Source: Casuarius casuarius (taxonomy: Eukaryota > Chordata > Aves > Casuariiformes > Casuariidae). From it: a DNA stretch of 64,000 nt. Location of the stretch: assembly GCA_003342895.1 (NCBI GenBank), contig PTFA01000411.1:248001-312000 (forward strand). The letters run 5' to 3'. Under the pieces are notes generated by a model, which was not told where the DNA came from, made no database searches, and was given only the letters and a program-made list of their open reading frames with translations. Position numbers and translations under genes: made by a program. Below are positions 34,601 through 46,160 of the stretch, in pieces; within the stretch, counting starts at the first letter, position 1; each line of letters opens with the position of its first letter.

Positions 34601-36299
34601 TTTATACAGGAGTCTTCTCACTGTTCATTTCTCAGTATGCATAGGAGTCCATAGAAGCTATTAAATGTACAGCAGAGCTGGAAATACTTGCTAGAGAGTG
34701 ATTTTTATTATACTCACAGCTATGAAAAGATCAGCTAAAATAAACAGTTGGGGGGGGTTGCAACAGGTTTGCTGAGAATCAAATATAATTGATTCGACAG
34801 GTGAGGTCACATTCAGGTTCATATAACAAGCTTTATTATATATCTTTTCCTTAAGACACTTTCATTCTGCTCCATATACAACTAATGACATATCTCTGGC
34901 CTCCTCCTGCTGACTCCCTGTTGGGGATCTGGGGTATAGCAGTTCTGCAAGGTAGGGTACCTGCACCAAATTTTCACTTTGTTTAGCTGAAAGCAGTTGA
35001 GAGTATGAATTTGACTGAAGTTCAAGAAGGGGCTTACTTTCCCATTAATTATAATAAAGGGGGTCTCTTGGCATTTAGAAGGTTATTCAGGCAGACATTT
35101 GTGGAAGACTTGACTAGGAAGCAAGATTTCAGTCAGCCTGGAGCAATGTGCCAGGGAGTCGGGACGCTGGGAACATAATCTCCAGTTTAGAAGTACTCTG
35201 AAAAGGACTATGAGATAGTGACAAGAGGAATTAACTCCAGGTTTGGGGCTGCAATGTGAGTGAGGGATCCAAGTAGCTCATAAAATATGGAGAAGGATCA
35301 GCACTTAAGCTGCTTTATATATGTGCAACAGTGGAAATTTAGGCATTTAACCCTCTTAGGTTAAGCAGCAGCTGAGCAGTGGGTTTTGAAGGCTTTAGCT
35401 AGCTTAAGATACACATATGTGTCTCAGTTCATCAATGAAAAAAAATCACAGCCTGTATTAAAGGAAATAAAATCCCATGTGCTACTTATGTCCGGGCTCC
35501 CTTGATGGCTTGGAGATTTATCCAATCTTCTCAGGCAGGAGTTATCAAAACAACAGATCACTTTGGCTAATTAGCTAATATTAGTTAGATAACAGTGACT
35601 TCTGCATTCTTCAAGTCAGGATGTTAGTTGTGGTTGCCTGTTAAAGAAAAACGGTGTTATTCTGAAAGGCTGAAACTGTCAAATGTGCCAAAAAAATGGC
35701 AAGTGTATATATTTCTTTGACTTTTAGAAGGACGAGATGTTATGCTGCATGACTGGCTATGGCAGGGCTGACCACCTTTTCTATAAGCAGTGCAGAAAAC
35801 TCTGTGCATGGCTGTGAGCCCTGGCACACATCACAGTTTCCTCACGCTGAGGAGCAGGACATCCTGAGGTGGATGTGGCAGGATGGTGCTGAACTGAGCG
35901 TGAAGGTTATTTCCAGAGCAGGTCTGGGCATACCTGCTGGCTCAGCTCCTCCACATGACTTGCATCACCCTGAGGTCCCCGTGCCCAGACATGCAACATA
36001 GACCTGTCATAAGGGCTGCAGTTGATTCACTTGTGTCTCAGGAGACACAAAATGGTCCCATTATACATACTGTTCATGTATCTGAAGAGTCCAGAGAAAA
36101 CTAAGGATTTTAGCAGTACTTCCCTTTCAGTTGAGCTGTATGGTAATATCATTGCATCTATTTTTGTCTCAGACTCAAAATGAGAAAAAAGTCACATTCA
36201 AAGGGAAGGAAGTTTGCACAGTAACATAAGATCCAAAGCTACAATAATTACCTCAAAGAAGGTCTCCGAAGAGTAAAAATGAGACATCACAGAGGAACA
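31661..36299. other. Non-coding DNA, no gene supported
   Basis: All frames are under about 100 codons. A run of eight G lies at 34,750-34,757. The stretch 33,600-34,080 has a few overlapping short frames on both strands but no recognisable domain. No repeat family was identified, although old CR1 sequence could continue leftwards from 36,300. Confidence 0.5.
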
Positions 36300-36432
36300 G
36301 ATTATGCCATGTCTGAGTATGCTGGGGTTCATGTGTCTTCCACTGAGGCATCCAGACATGTTAGAGACAGGATACTGGACTGAACAGACCTTGAGCATGA
36401 TCCATCTGACAATTTCTGTGTTCCTGGGTAAG
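36300..36432 (+). mobile_element. CR1 LINE 3'-end fragment, plus strand
   Basis: TATGCTGGGGTTCATGTGTC, then TTCCACTGAGGCATCCAG, then GAGACAGGATACTGGACTGA, then ACAGACCTTGAGCATGATCC, ending TGACAATTTCTGTGTTCC. This is the whole diagnostic 3' end of the turtle/crocodile/ancient-bird CR1 type (ggagacaggatactgggctagatggaccattggtctgacccagtatggcaattcttatgttc). It lies in the opposite orientation to the fragment at 31.5 kb. More of the element may extend upstream, but similarity fades. Confidence 0.78.
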
Positions 36433-38080
36433 ACTACCAGATAGAGAAAACATACCTTATTTATTTAAACGATCTTAATTTTTCCCTTTCTTACATGCAG
36501 ATTTAATTTCCTTTTGGAAAGCAGTTACCCAGCTGTGGCTATGAAACTGGTAATAAGCACACAGATTTGGTTCAGAGGTGATGAAGCATTGCTCCTATGT
36601 TTAAAATAATAGGAGATGGGAAAGACAGAAATTGGGATTGGTAATGAAAGCACTGTGTTGTGTTTGGACTGATCACCCAGGGAGTACATTATAGTTGTCA
36701 GAGTAAAAAAATAAGTTCTGTTCTTCTTCAGATCATACCTTTTCAAAACAGACACAGAAAACATGTCCTTTCTATCGAGAGAAAGCCAGGCAAAAAAAAT
36801 CTAAGTAGTTACATGCAAAATGATTTCAAAGCTAATTTTACTCCCTCTTGTGAAACACTTTTACCTTCCTTAATAACAGCAGAATGGATTCACATAAAAC
36901 TTTATGTTTTTAAAATTATCACTTTTGCCCTTGAAACTGAGGGCCAGATCATCTGCTGAGGAAAATTGAAACAGATACATTGATTAAATGCAGTTAAATC
37001 AGCTTGCACGTACTGAAGTTCTGGCACTGGTTCACTTTTTCAGAAATGCAAATGCATATGAAAAACCTGGAGAAGCTCAATGGTTGAAAATATCCTCTTT
37101 GCAGGTCTTACCACTGAATTTAGAAGAGCAGCGATCTCATGCCTGTCCTCCTGTCCTTTCATTCCTTCTCCAATGCAAGTTCAAAAAAAAAAAAAAGTTT
37201 AGCATCTAGAAGAAAAACAAGATCAAGCACTAAATCACTAAATTAATTATTTGGCAGGCATTTTTTGTTTCTCTTCTAGTCCCAGTAGTGTTGTATAGTT
37301 ACAACAAGAAATCAGAACTTTAAGTCTCAGTATGATGAATACAAGGGGTCAGAGATCTGACTGAAAAGGAATGGTCCATAAGCGCTAAACAAGGCTACTT
37401 TTGGTACTCAGTGGTGCACTGGGGAGCTATGTAGCTAAATTTCCCAGGTAGCCACTTTCAACACCGTGAGCACCAACTGAGAGCTGTGCCCTCAGCACTA
37501 ATGTGGAAGGCTCAGGCTCACTCTTGTGGATCTGCAGCAAGGTGCCCCAGCTGCTCTGCTCCTGCCACACAGAATGCCACAAAATGGTGAATGTTCTTAC
37601 AAGCACCAAGCTTAGAGATGAGGAGGGCCATAAGTGATATCAGAAAGCATCTAGAACATTTGCAGAGGGTCTTTGTCATCCGTGATGCCGTAGTTATTGA
37701 TCCAAATCTGGATGTGAGCTATGGCCTTCACATGTGATCTGTATGTTGCATGGAGCCACTCTATCCTTCTGTGGAGCCACTGGCAAAAAGGACTATCTCT
37801 GCTCGCCTTTCTCATATACTGAAATTTCCCATACCACTTAAGTCATGCTTCCTCTGTCAGCCTTCACACTAAATTACTGCTTCTGAATGGATATCAGTGC
37901 CCCACAGCTCCAAAACGGTATCAAGAGGATGGAATCTACAAATGACATCAACAGAGGAGACCTGGAGGAGAAACAAAACTCATTCTACTCCTACTTTCCC
38001 AATGCCGTTCAGGCAGCAAAGCAATATAAAGTATTGCTTCCCTCTTAGCAGTATCACAAGCAGTGCAGGAAACAATTAGG
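36433..38080. other. Non-coding DNA
   Basis: No gene supported. GGGCCAGATCATCTGCTGAGG at about 36,941-36,961 matches the 'gggccagatcctcagctgg' end of an old sauropsid short repeat. A poly(A) run of 13 is near 37,184. The rest shows nothing. Confidence 0.5.
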
Positions 38081-38715
38081 TTATGTGACAAAAAGCTCTC
38101 CTGCGCCCATAGAGAGGAGCCCAGAGGAACAATGACAGTGGGGGATCCCAAACCCCCAAAACCCTGACCTGGCTACTTCAGGGACCATCACAGAAGCAAT
38201 CAGCCCATAAAAGGCTCATCTCCACAAACACAAGGAGCATGACAGCAGGCAGAGGAGCCCCAATAATCCCAACAGAGAAATGAGCCCCTGCCTGGCCTCT
38301 CCCAAGGCAGCCATGGGGGAGCGGTTGATCCCCAGGAGGTGGGGGTGACACCCGGCACCATGAGTCGATGGGAGAACCTCCTCTGTCACCTTACAGACTG
38401 AGGGGGTTACTACCAAGTGGCATGGGACTCATCATAGGATGCAGGGGAAGAGCATTTTCGGATGGTATATGACTTAGTATGGGATGTTTAGGGAAGAAAC
38501 TAAAGGTGGGAATAGGGAGGGATCAAGGTGGTTGGGGGAGGGCTGAGCATGGGAAAAGAGAGAGATAAGGAGATTAAAAGGGCCAATCACATGTAAAAAA
38601 GGCTGATCAGTATGCTTGTCTGGCCCTGACCTGCACCTGATCAGTGCAGTCTGTCCTGACTTTTCATTAAACTCTAATTCTACCTATTTTCCTGGATGTG
38701 AGGCTCTATTCTGTG
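38081..38715 (+). mobile_element. Possible LTR-like or promoter-like element
   Basis: This patch is more GC- and CpG-rich than its flanks. It contains two similar promoter-like modules: GCAATCAGCCCATAAAAGGC near 38,196 and GCCAATCACATGTAAAAAAGG near 38,582. The second is followed 70-80 bp later by ATTAAA (38,666-38,671). CCAAT, TATA-like and poly(A) signals in that spacing are what an LTR U3-R unit would show. No TG/CA ends or target-site duplication could be fixed, so the boundaries are approximate and the call is tentative. A non-LTR repeat with fortuitous motifs is the alternative. Confidence 0.35.
38583..38602 (+). promoter_or_regulatory. CCAAT plus TATA-like pair
   Basis: CCAAT at 38,583-38,587 and GTAAAAAAGG at 38,593-38,602 are only about 10 bp apart, closer than usual for independent CCAAT and TATA boxes. 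It repeats the design of CAATCAGCCCATAAAAGG at 38,197-38,214. A duplicated promoter module within a mobile element is one explanation. Confidence 0.3.
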
Positions 38716-39040
38716 TGCATGCGTGTGTATGGAGGTCTAATTGCCAACAACTGGAGGGGGACCATGAGTCACAGGAGCCCCTGTGCCCCGGGCACAAGCA
38801 ATGGGAGTGCCTGAGGGTGCATATGTCAGTGATTGCAGGTGAATACCAAGCCAGACTGGCTGGCAAGTAGGTTAATATGGCGGGGAGCCAGGCATATGTG
38901 TGTATCTCTAGGGGTGAGACAAGAGGGTACCACAGAGTACTGGAGACAACAGGGCTCCAGGCTAACTGCCAGAGAGACCGTGTGGTCTCAGGGTCAACTG
39001 AGAGACATGTGTGTGCATGTGTGTGTGAGGCAACTGGAAT
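38716..39040 (+). repeat. GT-rich degenerate minisatellite
   Basis: GTGTGCATGCGTGTGTATGG, CATATGTGTGTATCTC and CATGTGTGTGCATGTGTG recur at about 140-190 bp spacing. Each is followed by related wording (TCTAATTGCCAACAACTGG; CAGGCTAACTGCCAGAG; GAGGCAACTGGAATGAG). This suggests two or three diverged tandem units rather than a simple GT microsatellite. It directly follows the possible LTR at 38.1-38.7 kb and may be part of the same element. Confidence 0.5.
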
Positions 39041-40538
39041 GAGTGAGGATCTTCAAGGGAGGGGAACAGGATGAGGCTGTTGGTGCTGGGCTTTTTTTGT
39101 GTGAGCGCTGTGTGGGTACTGGATTTATCAATACCGTAACAGGAAGAATCATGTCTCTTGGAAGACTGGTGCTGTTCTGAGTCAACAGACAGAACTGGGC
39201 AGGTTTTTTTGCAGATATATAAAGCAGACATATTTTTTCATGGTATGCCTGAGAGATCTGTGGAGTTTGGAGCCTCCGAAACTTCCAAACCCTTCCCTTC
39301 AGACCTTCCAATCAGAAAAAAACAGTAAGTGATAAAATGGCATAGTTACAATTGTACTTGCTGAGGCTTTCTGAACTTGGTCCAGCTCACGTGGCTGTTT
39401 TCTCCGTAACATGAGAGCAAGCTGAGTGTTTGGCCTAGTAATTCTGCCACTTACAGGAGAAAGAATTGATCCTGTAGCTTGTGTCTTCACAAGCCCAACT
39501 AAAGTTTTCACAGTTGGCTCTTTACTGTCCAAACTGAAATTCTCAGAAATCTTCTGATCTGCTTTTTTCTTTAAAGAGGCAATACAGCCCACTGTTGGAA
39601 ATAAACCAACTTCTTGAGATATATATATGTAAAATGTGCATTTATTTTCATTAATTAGTTTGGCTTACTATTGAGGACCTGTGCATTTTTATAGCATATT
39701 TTAAAATCCGTATTTTCATTCTTAGCAATAATAATTTCACTTACAAGTCATGAGGCTATACAAAAACTACATAAAACAGGAAGGATGGAACAGGCTATAC
39801 AGAATTATTGATGAGCCTGTGTTAAACAGAGTCAGAGACTCAGCAACAGTACAGACATGCAACTGGCCATGCTGACGAGCATGTTCCCAGACAATATTCA
39901 GGCATAATTCAAGGACAGCATGAACCAGGAACTGTTCCCAAAAAGCATTAGGATCAGGGCCAACCTGCTCTAAGGAGAAAAAGTTTAACCATATGGACAT
40001 AAACCATGACATGCCACTTGCCCACTGTGGCAGAGAACAGGCCCTGGGTCTTTTTATTTCAAATGTATTTGTAGCCATAGATACTACGGAGCACAGATGG
40101 GAAGCAAGAGGCAATGTTTGTTTGCAAAGAAAAGTGAACTCACTGACGCTAAGAGCTCATGAATTAAAAAGATTGAACTAAGCAAATGATTGGCTATTTC
40201 TTACTGATCAGGTAATGGTAATAGTATATAATGTATACATACTGCAATCTATCTCTGTGTGCGTGTGTCTATGCGTGCATGCACGCGCATATATAAGTAG
40301 TCTCCCCCCACCCAAAAAAAACCCTTCAGACTAATGTTTTCCCTGAATTTCATAATCTCTGCTGTGCGTAGCTGACAAAACTTCCTTAGGCCAAAACACT
40401 CTCTGCTCAGTCTCTCATATAAGGCCAAACAGTGACAGTATTTGAACAATAGTATTATTCCTTTGAGCTCTACGCTGATTATAAGCTTTGAAGGAAGCTT
40501 AAGATCTTTAACAATAAAGGAGAAAATAAGAAGGCAGC

Positions 40539-40584
40539 TATCAGTATTCTACAAGATTAGTTATCAGTATTATACAAGATTAAT
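40539..40584 (+). repeat. Two-copy tandem duplication, 23-bp unit
   Basis: The unit TATCAGTATTCTACAAGATT plus three bases (40,539-40,561) is followed immediately by a copy at 40,562-40,584 that differs at two positions. It is a recent slippage-type duplication with no further copies. Confidence 0.85.
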
Positions 40585-40759
40585 ACATTTCCTATGCATT
40601 TATAGCTAGTGCATGGTATAGAAGACTACTAGTTCCATCACTACTTATAAAAATATAAATAGATTAACAGAGATAAAGTTCCATTTTTCTCAGCATTTAC
40701 ACATTATGAACCTTACCTTTCTCATCTGTGAAGTGTTTGCTAGTCTGAATTACTGACTG

Positions 40760-40780
40760 AATTGATTAGATCAATCAATT
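40760..40780. repeat. 8-bp inverted repeat with 5-bp loop
   Basis: AATTGATT (40,760-40,767), loop AGATC, then AATCAATT (40,773-40,780). The arms are perfect and AT-rich. Chance occurrence in AT-rich DNA is possible; a homeodomain-type double site is another reading. Confidence 0.6.
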
Positions 40781-41084
40781 ATTAACATTTATATAATATT
40801 AAAGTTGCACATGAGCCTACGTAACCTTGCCTCACTAATAGCCTTAGACTATCTCTGCTGCAACTGTTAGATATTGCATTTGGGACATGAATCAAAATGA
40901 AAACCATATCTTGAAGAGTTTATGTTCAAAGTCTCTTCTAATCAAATGACATTTCAGTTGAAAATGCCTGATCCCCAAAAACATTTCATCGCTGTTACAC
41001 TGCACTTCTACCATTACTATTCCACAAGGCAGCAGCTGTGAATTATACATCTCGTTTTGTCCGATGTAAGTGTAACTTCAGAAT

Positions 41085-41450
41085 TGCTAACAAGGAATCC
41101 ATTTTCTGCTCAGCACTCCGTGAGATTTATCAGTGAATGCATCATGTCCCAAAGCACAGTGCTGCTGGGCTATAAAATATTCCAATGTCTTATTAATAAG
41201 TTAATTGAATCCATTGTAATTTTCCTAGTATTCATGCAGCTCACTTTGTCATTGATTGACAGAGATGAATTTGAAGATATTTAAGAGTTTCACAAGCAGA
41301 TGAACAGCTATATCTGAATTATCATGAAAGAGGAATAGTTAATAAGAGACTATAACAATCTTTCATTAGCAAATTAGATGTGGTAACCACTGCAAACCTA
41401 ATCCTGTTCCCATTGACAGCAAAAGGAATTTTGTCTACAGAATCAATGCC
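41085..41450 (+). repeat. Diverged paralogous element, copy 1
   Basis: About 370 bp here aligns in the same orientation with 45,770-46,160. The best block is 28 bp, identical at 41,185-41,212 and 45,879-45,906, with core TTATTAATAAGTTAATTGAA. Other matching blocks are CCCAAAGCACAG, TTTATCAG, TTGTCATTGA, ACAGAGATGAA, GAGATATTT or GAAGATATTT, CAGATGAAC followed by CTATATCT, AATTATC, and GGTAAC. Flanks outside these limits do not align. It is not any repeat family I recognise. It could be two copies of an ancient transposon or a local duplication of a regulatory element. Confidence 0.8.
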
Positions 41451-44400
41451 ATTTTGAACCAAAAAGGAACTGCAGTTTTTGCCCAGAAATCTAGAAATTG
41501 CAATGAAAAGAAATAAATACCAGAGAAAAGTCCATCAAAGCTAGCTGTAGCTAAAACATGTGGTTGCTGGGTGACTCATACACTTAATTTCAAGGTAGAT
41601 GTTTTATAATCTGGAATTTAAGTTTCCTCAGGGCATGAGTATTATCACAGGCACATCAAAGCTTCTAACACTTGTGTGTGGATTAGTCCTACCCAGCATC
41701 TCCCCATTTAATGTCCAGCACCAGGAGGCAGTCACATCACTGAGTTATGCCTTCGCTACTGTCCTGAGACACAGAAGATCCGTTACACTCCCAAAGATAT
41801 AACAGAAGTCCTATTTGGATGCTCTGAAAATTGCTTTTTAGCTGTAAGCAATACCATCACTCCCATCAGAGAGAGCACACTTCTATTCCAACCAGGAATT
41901 TCCACATCTTATCCTCACACCTTTAGAGAGAGTTTTACTACAACAGATGGATGCTGCACCTAGAACTTGACAGATGCATCCAAAAGAGCTCACTGATCAG
42001 TACCAGAGGATGCTGCATATGTGGTGGATAACTGCCCTTTTTATACTGAATGTCCTCAAGATTTTGTCAAGATGTGCTCTACATGCAGAGGCCACCAACC
42101 AGAGAACCTTTAACTAGTTTCTTTTATCCTTTAAACTTTGCCATACTGGTTTTGCCCAAACATAAACACTATATATCAGTGACATGAGCTTCATATAGTA
42201 TGTAATGAGGTTTTATGTCTGTTTTTATAAAACTGCATCAATCTCCCGCTGTTAACATAGCATGCTACAGGACACTGCTAACCTGTTACGAGACTAAGTG
42301 ATCCAGTCCTGCAATGACTCCAGGTTTTCTTTTGAGCAGAACTTCAAGAGCAGTGAAGGCATCTGCCTGGTCCACTTCAGCAATATCGGTAAGTCCAAGA
42401 TGTCCAAGGTAATTGTATCAGAAATACCAAATTTGGGTACAGATGTAGCAAAAGTGTGACCACTGGGGAACAAGTAGTTGTGGGGAGCTGTTTATTTGGA
42501 AAGACAGGTGGAAAAAAAGATGTACAAGGGCATCAAAAAGGAGGATCGAGAAACAGTAAAAAGGATAATAATCATGGAAGCAGTGATGTCTGGAGGTACC
42601 TGTCTGGCAGCTCTGCACCTGATCACCCCCACCCAAATTGGAACCATTATTCTGACCGTACCATGCTTGTCAAACCTACTTCCACAGTCAGGCAGACTGA
42701 GGGGAGCAGGTGCTCTCCCGGATGGACGGCTGGATGGATGGAGCACCCTGGTGTCATTGTGCTGGTGCCCATTCCAGGCTTGACACCTTCCCACCCAATT
42801 CCTAACAGAGGCATTGTCTCTCAGATGTTGCACTCAAACTTGAGGTATCCAAATCCCTAATCACTCTAAAAATATCAGGTATACATGCAAAGCATGTGCT
42901 GTGATGGTACAAATTTTTTGTTTTTCAGTCTATGTCTTACAGTCAGAGAGCAGGACATCATTTAATCCATTTTTCTGCCTCAGCACTGCTAAAACTTAGC
43001 AGTGCCTTTACCATCGAGAGGTGACAAAGACTGGAGATAATCCCTAGTAAGTCCCAGTAGAAGCTTAATACCACACCATTCCACATATGTTGCAGAAAGA
43101 TTGTTAGAAGCTGAATAAAATGGAAAGAACGTCACTGAGAGGGTCTCAAACAGCCAATTCTGGCTAACAGCGAGCATGTTAATTAAGAGACAAGCAGCAG
43201 AGCAGGATGGAGCTAAGCTGTGCAGGACATCAGTGATGGGACTCCTTTCCTGAGGTGTGGGGTATGGATTCACATTCCCTGCTTGGGGGAACATAATTTC
43301 AAAATGTTCTAGGTGATATGACAAGCCAGAGGAAAGGAAGATTCCCCAAATAACACAGACACAAACACATATACAAACACAAAACCCTGAGGGGGGTTGG
43401 TTATCTCAGCAACGCTGATTTAACCAGCTACAACAAAGTGACTAAGTGTCTGGCATCTGTACATCTTCCAGTCTGTTTTCCAAACAGCAAAAAAAGAGCA
43501 GCCAACAAAAGAGCTCTGCTGATTCCCTGCTTTTCCCCCGGCCTCCGTATTAGTCACAGAATCTCTCTTTATAAAGGCAGTGCAACCAATTTAGCTTCCA
43601 CCCTAAGCAAAGAAAGACTATCCTAGGCAGCACTGAATCCTGCTGGAAAACTGAATTAAATCTATCTTTGTTTGGTTTGCATAATAAGGATACGGGAGGA
43701 TTGTTAGATATGTGGTGTAATGAACTCCTATCTATAATTTTGTGGCCACAGGTTTCCAACAAGGTCCTCAAATGGCACCTTCAGTGAAGTAAAAGTATAT
43801 ACATTGAAACCAATGCTTAAAGGACGTGAAAGTCTGATTTAACTCAAGACAGTCAGTTTTGACTAGAGTCTGCAAAGCTTGGAAATCACTGTGTTAGAAA
43901 ACACCAAGAAAAACCCTCTTATTCACTTCATCAGCATATCCATTTTCTGCTTACAGTATATTGCACTAGAGTTCAGTATTCTCAAATTGTAGAAAAAAAG
44001 CTGCCAGTCTCACACTGTGTAGCTAATAGACTTAACAAAAAGCTTTACAGTTCTGGTAAGATAACCTAAATAAATAACCTAAACGACGAACTTGCTACTG
44101 AATATGATTTGTTCATCTTTTGGGGGCAGCTCATCTAAAATTACGCCATAACTCTAAACAATCAAAAGTGTTCCAAGATCCAGAATTGCTAGTTTTATAA
44201 AACTGAGGAGCTTCTCTATTTTCCTAGGTAATTGTAAGTCCCATAGACATGAAGGGGTTTAATTGCAGAAGAGACGTTTGGAAAATCTGGACACAGATAC
44301 AAACTCTCTTATTTGGTAAGAAGCACCAGGGCATGAGGGCAGCAACCACTGCTTAGAAATGTTGTTCTGTGCTAACTTAGTTCCTCTTCAAGAAGTATCA

Positions 44401-45769
44401 GCTTCAAAACACAGGAAACCATGTAAGAACAACTCAGTAGTACCTGATCCACCCAGACAGATTCTCTATTAATTTCAGTATGTTTTTCCTGTGAGTCAGT
44501 TTGCTTCTGAGCTCACCCCTGTGAGTTTGCCTCTCTAACCTGAAAGGCCAGTGGTCAAAATCAATTTATGTTCGCAGAAACTGTAAATGATTTATGTCCT
44601 TGTACAACAGTACTTTGGGCAGGTTGTGTGTATGATCTGAAGCAGTGTTGATTTAACTGCTGAGGATTGGTCCCTTTGTAAGTAAATCTTATGAAGAAAC
44701 TTGCATTCAGCAGTTTCCTCAGAAGAGCAAGTTAGATAAAAAATATTTTTTTAAAGAGAAACAGCTTCTTTTTGATGTAAATGTTGCAGTCTCATAAGCA
44801 ATTCAAATTTAATTAGAATGATGATAGCATTCTGTCTGTGGGAATTTATTTAGGGCATATTTTAAGGTGAAAAAGGGTATACTTGAAGGGAAAGGGTTTT
44901 TTCCATTTAATTTAATTTGGGTGGGCATACCTTTCCCTGCTGGTTTAATGGAAGAATATAAGGATTTTTGTATTTTCAAATGTGATGTTTCTTTCCTTTA
45001 GAGTTTTAATTCATGAGCCAAATTCTTGGTCTCTGAAATGTATATTTTCCACATTAAAGTCAATTTATAACATTTTCATTGAAAAGGTAAATAGAATTGG
45101 CAGATGCTGTGTTTAGAAACTGCTCTAAGGACTGACATGCAGATTGCTTTCAAGGGTACACCTATAGTAATAAATGAAACAAAGACAGGAAAATGCTTGA
45201 GCCCTGTCCTGTGGCAGCCCATCCCTCCTCATCATTAGCATGTTCCTGAAACCATTTTGTCCAGCTAGTGCTCTCCCAGCCCATTCCCAGGCCTGGTTCA
45301 GGAGACTGCAGAGGTGAGAGATCTAATAGTCTCTGTGGATGAGGCCAACCTGCCTGGGGGAGAGAAGGCAGTATACTTGTTACAAGCTGTGTCTTGCCAC
45401 TTGCTTTCAACCCCAGAGAGTGGGACTGAACCAGTTTAGCTGACTGACTTAGACATATCCAGGTGGGGCCAGTGACAACACAAGCTGGAATTTAGACAGA
45501 GTTCAGTCAATTTGAAATTTAAGGCTATTTTAGGTGATTCAGAACTCTCATATAAATACTGGAAAGTGGTAGGTGTCTCCAAAGGGCAATTCAAAGAACA
45601 TGCATTAAATACTTGAAGATGGACAGAATGAGTGTTTTCCTATGTTTTCTTATTTACGTGAGGGGATGTGAGCTCTGATTGCACTGGAAATCTTGACAAC
45701 ACAAGACCTATGGCAACAGCCATTCATAGTGAATCAAGAGGCATTTCTTCATTATCCATGGTCACAAAG
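41451..45769. other. Non-coding DNA between the paralogous pair
   Basis: No gene supported. The GC-richer part at 42,440-42,860 has overlapping frames of 134 and 101 codons (plus) and 113 codons (minus); none shows a recognised family, and the minus reading has the look of a decayed repeat-derived frame. The remaining sequence is AT-rich and unremarkable. Confidence 0.45.
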
Positions 45770-46160
45770 TCACCGACAAGGAGGTGCGTTCCACTCACTG
45801 CTTATGCTCCCCCAGAAGGTTTATCAGAGTGTGGATCATATCCCAAAGCACAGCACTAACAGGCTCTAAAACATCCTGATGTCTTATTAATAAGTTAATT
45901 GAATCCCACTGTAACTCTCTCAATATTAATGCATCTGTGCTTGTCATTGACTGATAGACAGAGATGAACATGGAGATATTTTAATAGCTTCTTACATGAA
46001 CAGATGAACATCTATATCTAAATTATCCTAAAAGAAGAAAAATTATTAAGGGAGTGCATCTCAAATGAAGAGGAAGCTGATATGGTAACGATTGTAATCG
46101 AAGTTTGTTTTCCTTGACATCAGGGGAAAAATGTGGGTTGATTTCAAGAGGACTGGAATC
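45770..46160 (+). repeat. Diverged paralogous element, copy 2
   Basis: This is the direct-orientation partner of 41,085-41,450, displaced by about 4.69 kb. Small insertions and deletions separate the aligned blocks, yet the central 28 bp is unchanged while the sides have drifted considerably. That contrast suggests constraint on the core if the copies are old. No open frame runs through both copies, so protein constraint is unlikely. Confidence 0.8.

Larger units (their letters stand above)
39041..41084. other. Non-coding DNA with small repeats
   Basis: No frame here has a recognised domain (longest about 115 codons, minus, 39,767-40,114). A 23-bp tandem duplication (40,539-40,584) and a short inverted repeat (40,760-40,780) are listed separately. 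A TGTGCGTGTG-type tract is near 40,256-40,286. Confidence 0.5.

Noticed and set aside
38583..38671. Definite LTR
   Set aside because: The motif order is suggestive, but no TG/CA termini or target-site duplication could be located, so it was kept only as a tentative feature.
40539..40584. CRISPR-like or longer tandem array
   Set aside because: There are only two adjacent 23-bp copies with no spacers and no further units; it is a simple local duplication.
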